From: Cellulomonas_A sp036279715 | Lineage (GTDB): Bacteria; Actinomycetota; Actinomycetes; Actinomycetales; Cellulomonadaceae | Direction of reading: 5' to 3' | NCBI RefSeq assembly: GCF_036279715.1 | Contig: NZ_DASUIR010000065.1 | Coordinates: 1-64,000 of the forward strand | DNA: 64,000 nucleotides | Shown here: in pieces, positions 60,005-64,000 of the stretch | How positions within the stretch are numbered: the stretch's first letter is position 1 | Layout: each line of letters starts with the position of its first letter | The notes under the pieces: model-generated | What the model saw: the letters and a program-made list of their open reading frames with translations, nothing else | Database searches by the model: none | What the model was told of the DNA's origin: nothing | Program-made: the position numbers and the translations under genes

Positions 60005-61243
60005 TCAGGACGAGAACGGCCCGCAGAGGGCCTCGTCCGGGTCGACGCCGGTCCGCGGGGGAGGCGCCGGCGTCGGGGCGGGGCCCGGGCCAGGAGCGGC
60101 CGGCAACCCCGCCGTCGGCTCGACGACCGGTCCGCCCACCGTCGCGTCGACCACTCCGGTGATCGGCACGTCGGCCGCGATCCGCTCCCACAACGTCGTC
60201 GCGTCGTCGGTCCACACGATGCGCCCCTTCGTGCCCGGCCCCCACGGCACCGTCACGAACGTGACCGTCGACGGATCGATGCCGCGCAGCCCCCACGCCA
60301 TCCCGGGCAGCCCCGCCGCCAGCCCGTCGGACATCGTCAGGGAGCGGGTACCCGCGTCGAGGAAGTGGGCGAGGCTGACCGGGCTCGTCAGGACGTCTGC
60401 CGACAGGGCCTTGCGTACGACGGCCGCGATGAAGTCCTGCTGGCGCGCGATGCGCTGGACGTCGGAGCCGTCACTCCCGGTGACGTACCGCGCACGCACG
60501 TAGTCGAGGGCCTGCGGCCCGTCGAGGTCGTGCCAGCCCGCGGCCAGGTCCAGCTCGGTGTTGTCCTTGTAGTCCTTGAGGGCCGTCGGGACGCACACGC
60601 GGATCCCGCCGATCGCCTCGACCATGCCCTGGAAGCCGGCGAAGTCGACCAGGGCGAACTCCGTGACCGCCAGGCCCGTCATGGCGGCGATCGTGGACAT
60701 CGTGCACGCCGCGGCCAGACCGACGTCCCCGGCGCTCCCCCCGATCGAGAACGCCGCGTTGAACTTGTCCGTGCGGGGCCGCGACATGCGGCCCGCGGGG
60801 TCGCGGTCGAGATGGCACGCGGGGATGTTCGCCTCCGAGTCCCGCGGGATCGACACCGCGTCGACCCGGCTTCGGTCGGCTGCGAGGTGGACGACGATCG
60901 TCGTGTCGGCCCGCATCCCGTCGACCTCGCCACCGATCGCCGCGTTACCACCCGAGCGCGTGTCCGAGCCGATCACCACGAACGTCACGGCTCGCCCCGC
61001 CGACAGGTCCGCGGCGGGCAGGTCCGTCGGCGAACCCGTCGGCGCAGCGATCAGTCCGTCGAGCGATCCGACGGTGCCGACGTTCCCGCGCAGCCGGGAC
61101 ACGGCGACCGCGGTCGCTGACCCACCGAACGCGAGCACCGCGACGACCACGAGCGCGACGCGGCGCCCCGGCGCTGCGCGGTCGCGCCGGGCACGCGAGT
61201 GGCGCGGGGTCCGGGACGGACGGGACCGCGCCAGATCGGGCAT
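60005..61243 (-). CDS. LytR-CpsA-Psr (LCP) family protein
   Basis: The 412-residue protein has a basic cytoplasmic start and a membrane helix (VALVVVAVLAFGGSATAVAV). The extracellular LCP domain has FVVIGSDTR, DTTIVVH, VDAVSIPRDSE and the Arg-rich VQRIARQQDF. LCP enzymes attach wall glycopolymers to peptidoglycan. A Pro/Ala-rich tail closes the protein. ATG 61243 is six bases after TAGCGT, suggesting a leaderless message. Confidence 0.93.
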   Translation of the reverse strand: MPDLARSRPSRTPRHSRARRDRAAPGRRVALVVVAVLAFGGSATAVAVSRLRGNVGTVGSLDGLIAAPTGSPTDLPAADLSAGRAVTFVVIGSDTRSGGNAAIGGEVDGMRADTTIVVHLAADRSRVDAVSIPRDSEANIPACHLDRDPAGRMSRPRTDKFNAAFSIGGSAGDVGLAAACTMSTIAAMTGLAVTEFALVDFAGFQGMVEAIGGIRVCVPTALKDYKDNTELDLAAGWHDLDGPQALDYVRARYVTGSDGSDVQRIARQQDFIAAVVRKALSADVLTSPVSLAHFLDAGTRSLTMSDGLAAGLPGMAWGLRGIDPSTVTFVTVPWGPGTKGRIVWTDDATTLWERIAADVPITGVVDATVGGPVVEPTAGLPAAPGPGPAPTPAPPPRTGVDPDEALCGPFSS

Positions 61244-61329
61244 GGTGCCACGCTAGGAGACCGAGGGCCGGCGCGGGCCTCGTTGCTGTGGACGGACCGT
61301 GAAGATGCGGTGCGACCGGTCGCGGCCGG

Positions 61330-62406
61330 TCAGGGGACGCGCGCGGTCCACTCCGCGGTGCCGAACTTCGTGGCGACCAGCTCGGACGAGCGCGCCAGCT
61401 CGTCGTCGCGCAGCGCACCGTCGACCGTGGCGTACCGGGACCGAAAGTGCGCCTTGAACGCGTCGATCACCTGCTCCCGGGGCAGCCCGGTCTGCGAGCG
61501 CACGGGGTCGACGCGCTTGTTCGCGCTGGTCGTGCCCTTGTCGGACAGCTTCTCGCGACCGATCCGCAGCACCTCGAGCATCTTGTCGGCGTCGATGTCG
61601 TACGCCATGGTCACGTGATGGAGCACCGCGCCGCCCGCCAGCCGCTTCTGCGCAGCACCGGCGATCTTGCCCTCGGGTGAGGCGATGTCGTTGAGGCCCG
61701 CGTAGGCAGCCGTGACGCCGACGTCGGCCAACGCCCCGAGCACCCAGTCGTCGAGGAACGCGTACGACTGCTCGAAGGACAGGCCGTCGACCAGGGACGC
61801 CGGCACCACGAGGGAGAACGTGATGCAGTTCCCGGCCTCCATGAACATCGCGCCGCCACCCGAGATGCGCCTGACCACCGTGATGCCGTGCCGTGCGGCA
61901 CCCTCGGGGTCGACCTCGTTGCGCAGCGACTGGAACGAGCCGATGACGACGGCGGGCTCGACCCACTCCCAGAACCGCAGCGTCGGACCGCGCCGACCGG
62001 CGACCAGCTCTTCGCTCAGGACCTGGTCGAGTGCCGCGTGCACCGCGGGAGGCAGCGGACCCGAGTGGATGAGCTCGAAGGTCAGGTCCTGCCACGACGT
62101 CGCGTGGCCCAGTGCCCGGCGCACGGCGATCGCGACGGCCTCCGGGGTGAAGCCCACCATCGTCACGGGCGCGGAGAGCGTGCCGTCGACGTCAGCGGCC
62201 GCGAGTGCCTGCTCGATCGCGCTCGCCAGCTGCGGCACCCGGGCGTCGGCCGCCTGCCCGACGAGCGCCGCGTCCATGACGGCCAAGGCCTCGTCCGGGT
62301 CGAGGAAGAAGTCGCCGCTCACCGCGACAGAAGCCAACCGACCGTCGACGACCTCGACCTCCGCAGCGACGAGCTTGCCACCCGGCACCTTGTATTCTCC
62401 GCGCAC
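61330..62406 (-). CDS. Lipoate--protein ligase family protein
   Basis: The 358-residue protein has an N-terminal lipoate-ligase accessory-type domain (about residues 1-90, starting GEYKVPGGKLVAAEVEV), then the LplA/LipB catalytic fold with RRISGGGAMFMEAGNCITFS and the Lys in EGKIAGAAQKRLAGGAVLHH. Most LplA proteins carry the accessory domain at the C-terminus. GTG 62406 is six bases after TAGGCT. It starts 76 bases downstream of the PknH-like gene. Confidence 0.88.
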   Translation of the reverse strand: MRGEYKVPGGKLVAAEVEVVDGRLASVAVSGDFFLDPDEALAVMDAALVGQAADARVPQLASAIEQALAAADVDGTLSAPVTMVGFTPEAVAIAVRRALGHATSWQDLTFELIHSGPLPPAVHAALDQVLSEELVAGRRGPTLRFWEWVEPAVVIGSFQSLRNEVDPEGAARHGITVVRRISGGGAMFMEAGNCITFSLVVPASLVDGLSFEQSYAFLDDWVLGALADVGVTAAYAGLNDIASPEGKIAGAAQKRLAGGAVLHHVTMAYDIDADKMLEVLRIGREKLSDKGTTSANKRVDPVRSQTGLPREQVIDAFKAHFRSRYATVDGALRDDELARSSELVATKFGTAEWTARVP

Positions 62407-62415
62407 GTCTCCAGC

Positions 62416-63294
62416 CTAGGTGCCCGGTTGCGCGGCCAGCGCCGCGGCAGCCCGCGCCGCGACCGCCTGGAACATCGCGTCGATCGTGCCGCCGGAGCCG
62501 ACGACGCCGGCGTCCGCCGGCGCACCGTCCTGGGGCCGGGCGCTCGCGGTCCACGTCACGATCGCGTTGCCGACGAGCATGTGCCCGTGCAGCTGCGGCT
62601 CGACCACGCCCCCAGCGCTCAGCTCGGTGCGCTGGACGAGCGACGGGTACCCACCCTGCGCCTCGGTCGCGGGCGACGCCGTGGTCGTCGAGGTCACGAC
62701 GCCCCCGTCCAGCTGGCTGTACACGCCGCACGCATCGACGGTCGTGACAAGGAGCCGGAAGGCGGCCTCGGCGGTCGGTACGTCCGGAAGCACCGTGACC
62801 CGCTGGGCGAGCTCGACGCGCGTCCCTGACCACGACCGCACGTCGAACGCCGCGGGCGCCTCGGCCACGACGGTGCTCGCGACCGTGCACGTCGCGGGCT
62901 CGATCGTCGACCCGGCCGGCAACCCCCAGGCAAGCTGACCCGAGGTGATCGCCGGTGCCATCCCGGCCGCAGCGGCAGGGATGGCACCGAGGATCTCCTC
63001 CGGGGAGACGAAGAGCAGGGCGAGAGTCGTCGCGTCGAACACCGGCGGTTCCGGGCGCGCGGTCGCGGCGGGACCCGGGCCCGGCGTCGTGCGTGCGGTC
63101 GAGGTCGCGTCCGGGCCGGCCGTCGGGGCGACCGAGGTCTGCCCGTCGCTCGCGCCGGGCGGCCGCTCGGCTGCCCAGGGCTGGGTGCTGGCGACGGCAC
63201 CGGCGAGGACCACGACGGCAGCAACGATCCACCACGGCCACGTGGGGCGTCGTCGCACCCGGCCGCCCGTGGACGTGGCCTCGTCGTGCGACAC
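62416..63294 (-). CDS. PknH-like extracellular sensor-domain protein
   Basis: The 292-residue product has an Arg-rich start, one membrane helix (WWIVAAVVVLAGAVAST) and a Pro/Ala/Thr linker. The C-terminal domain (residues 90-285) resembles the PknH-like extracellular sensor family, with VSPEEILGAIPAA and a pair of Cys that could form a disulfide. There is no kinase domain. GTG 63294 has GGAGG six bases upstream. Confidence 0.82.
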   Translation of the reverse strand: MSHDEATSTGGRVRRRPTWPWWIVAAVVVLAGAVASTQPWAAERPPGASDGQTSVAPTAGPDATSTARTTPGPGPAATARPEPPVFDATTLALLFVSPEEILGAIPAAAAGMAPAITSGQLAWGLPAGSTIEPATCTVASTVVAEAPAAFDVRSWSGTRVELAQRVTVLPDVPTAEAAFRLLVTTVDACGVYSQLDGGVVTSTTTASPATEAQGGYPSLVQRTELSAGGVVEPQLHGHMLVGNAIVTWTASARPQDGAPADAGVVGSGGTIDAMFQAVAARAAAALAAQPGT

Positions 63295-63318
63295 CCTGAC
63301 CTCCCCGCTGCTCCGACG

Positions 63319-64000
63319 TCAGCGCGGCGCTATGCCGAGATGGTGCAGGCCCCAGATCGTCGAGTCGGTGAGCGCCTCCCACGACGCCTCGAGCAGGTTC
63401 GGGCCGACCCCGACGGTGCTCCAGGAGCTCTTGCCATCACTCGTCTCGATGAGCACGCGCGTCACGGCGTCGGTGCCGTGCATCGCGTCGAGGATGCGCA
63501 CCTTGAAGTCGATGAGCTCGAACTTCTCGACCTCGGGGTACACGTGCACCAGCGCCTGGCGCAGGGCGTGGTCGAGCGCGTTGACCGGGCCGTTGCCCTC
63601 ACCGGTCGTGACGAACCGTTGGCCGCCCGCGTGCAGCTTGACGGTGGCCTCGGCGCTCGCCGGGACATCCCGCCCGCCCTGGCGCTCGACGATCGAGCGC
63701 CAGCTCTCGACCTGGAAGTAGTCGGGTCGCCCGCCGTTGAGCTCCTCGACGAGCAAGAGCTCGAACGACGCGTCAGCGGCGTCGTACGTGTACCCGTTGG
63801 CCTCCGCGTCCTTGACGCGGTTCGTGACGCGCGTCAGGAGCTCGCCCTGGCCGGCCAGGTCGAAGCCCAGCTCACGACCCTTGAGCTCGATCGTGGCGCG
63901 TCCGGCCATGTCGGAGATGAGCATGCGCATGTCGTTGCCGACCGCGAGCGGGTCGACGTGCTGGTACAGGTCCGGGTCGACCTTGATCGCGCTCGCGTGC
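63319..64000 (-). CDS. cimA: Citramalate synthase CimA, partial
   Basis: The window holds the last 226 codons of the gene; the 5' part lies beyond position 64000. The visible reading frame begins HASAIKVDPDLYQHVDPLAVGND, typical of the CimA/LeuA linker. The C-terminal LeuA-type regulatory dimer domain then follows (VLIETSDGKSSWSTVGVG, ASWEALTDS). CimA makes (R)-citramalate from pyruvate and acetyl-CoA for isoleucine, and LeuCD in this window would process it. Confidence 0.93.
   Translation of the reverse strand, partial: HASAIKVDPDLYQHVDPLAVGNDMRMLISDMAGRATIELKGRELGFDLAGQGELLTRVTNRVKDAEANGYTYDAADASFELLLVEELNGGRPDYFQVESWRSIVERQGGRDVPASAEATVKLHAGGQRFVTTGEGNGPVNALDHALRQALVHVYPEVEKFELIDFKVRILDAMHGTDAVTRVLIETSDGKSSWSTVGVGPNLLEASWEALTDSTIWGLHHLGIAPR

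Noticed and set aside
1..64000. Prophage, insertion sequence or integrated island
   Set aside because: No transposase, integrase, phage structural gene, terminal repeats or shift in codon character was seen. All genes look native and the order is typical of a core chromosome.

Overview
The window is chromosomal DNA of a very GC-rich actinobacterium. It is dense in housekeeping genes. Third positions are strongly GC-biased, GTG starts are common, and many genes appear to be leaderless. Several families are typical of Actinobacteria: a SepIVA-like coiled-coil protein, DUF3515, DUF6297, a DUF3516 helicase, and a DevS/DevR-like pair. The gene order resembles Micrococcales, and I suspect a Cellulomonas-like organism. 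That genus guess is recollection, not something the sequence proves. I see no mobile element, CRISPR array, rRNA or replication origin.

Layout. 1-12 kb (minus strand): tRNA-Ala(GGC), a GpgP-like phosphatase, rsfS, a Pro-rich membrane protein, nadD, a 50-residue membrane protein, proA, proB, obg, rpmA, rplU, rne. The rplU leader has its own promoter and four tandem 19-nt repeats. 12-21 kb: cydABDC and a DevS/DosT-like GAF histidine kinase on the plus strand, facing a DevR-like regulator, with a DosR-type palindrome upstream of cydA. 20.9-32.4 kb: a D-2-hydroxyacid dehydrogenase, then a long minus-strand run read as DAK2/FakA-like, recG, ABC ATPase, DUF6297 permease, rsmD, coaD, SepIVA-like, DUF177, rpmF, rnc, mutM. 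32.6-43.5 kb: rpmB, GNAT, thiL, DUF3515, ddl, a cystathionine synthase/lyase-type enzyme, gpsA, plsC, an MgtA-type ATPase, murA.

43.5-50 kb: leuD and leuC with a divergent IclR regulator, tRNA-Glu(CTC), tRNA-Gln(CTG), a HAD hydrolase, gltX and a FAH-family enzyme. 50-64 kb: two methyltransferases, a family often labelled 3-methyladenine glycosylase, a DUF302 / CstR-like repressor / methyltransferase unit with two matching operators, ppk2, a DUF3516 helicase, a VIT iron transporter with iron-box-like repeats, ybaK, yccF, yggS, a degenerate Nudix protein, an LCP protein, a lipoate-ligase-family protein, a PknH-like secreted protein, and the 3' part of cimA, which is cut by the window edge.

The window couples translation and ribosome assembly (L21, L27, L28, L32, RsfS, Obg, RNase III, RNase E/G, RsmD, GltX), cell-wall synthesis (MurA, Ddl, LCP, SepIVA-like), proline and branched-chain amino-acid synthesis, and low-oxygen respiration (cytochrome bd). 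The best discovery candidates are the rplU leader repeats, the self-contained CstR-like/DUF302/methyltransferase unit, the possible DevSR control of cydABDC, and the iron-box pair before the VIT gene.
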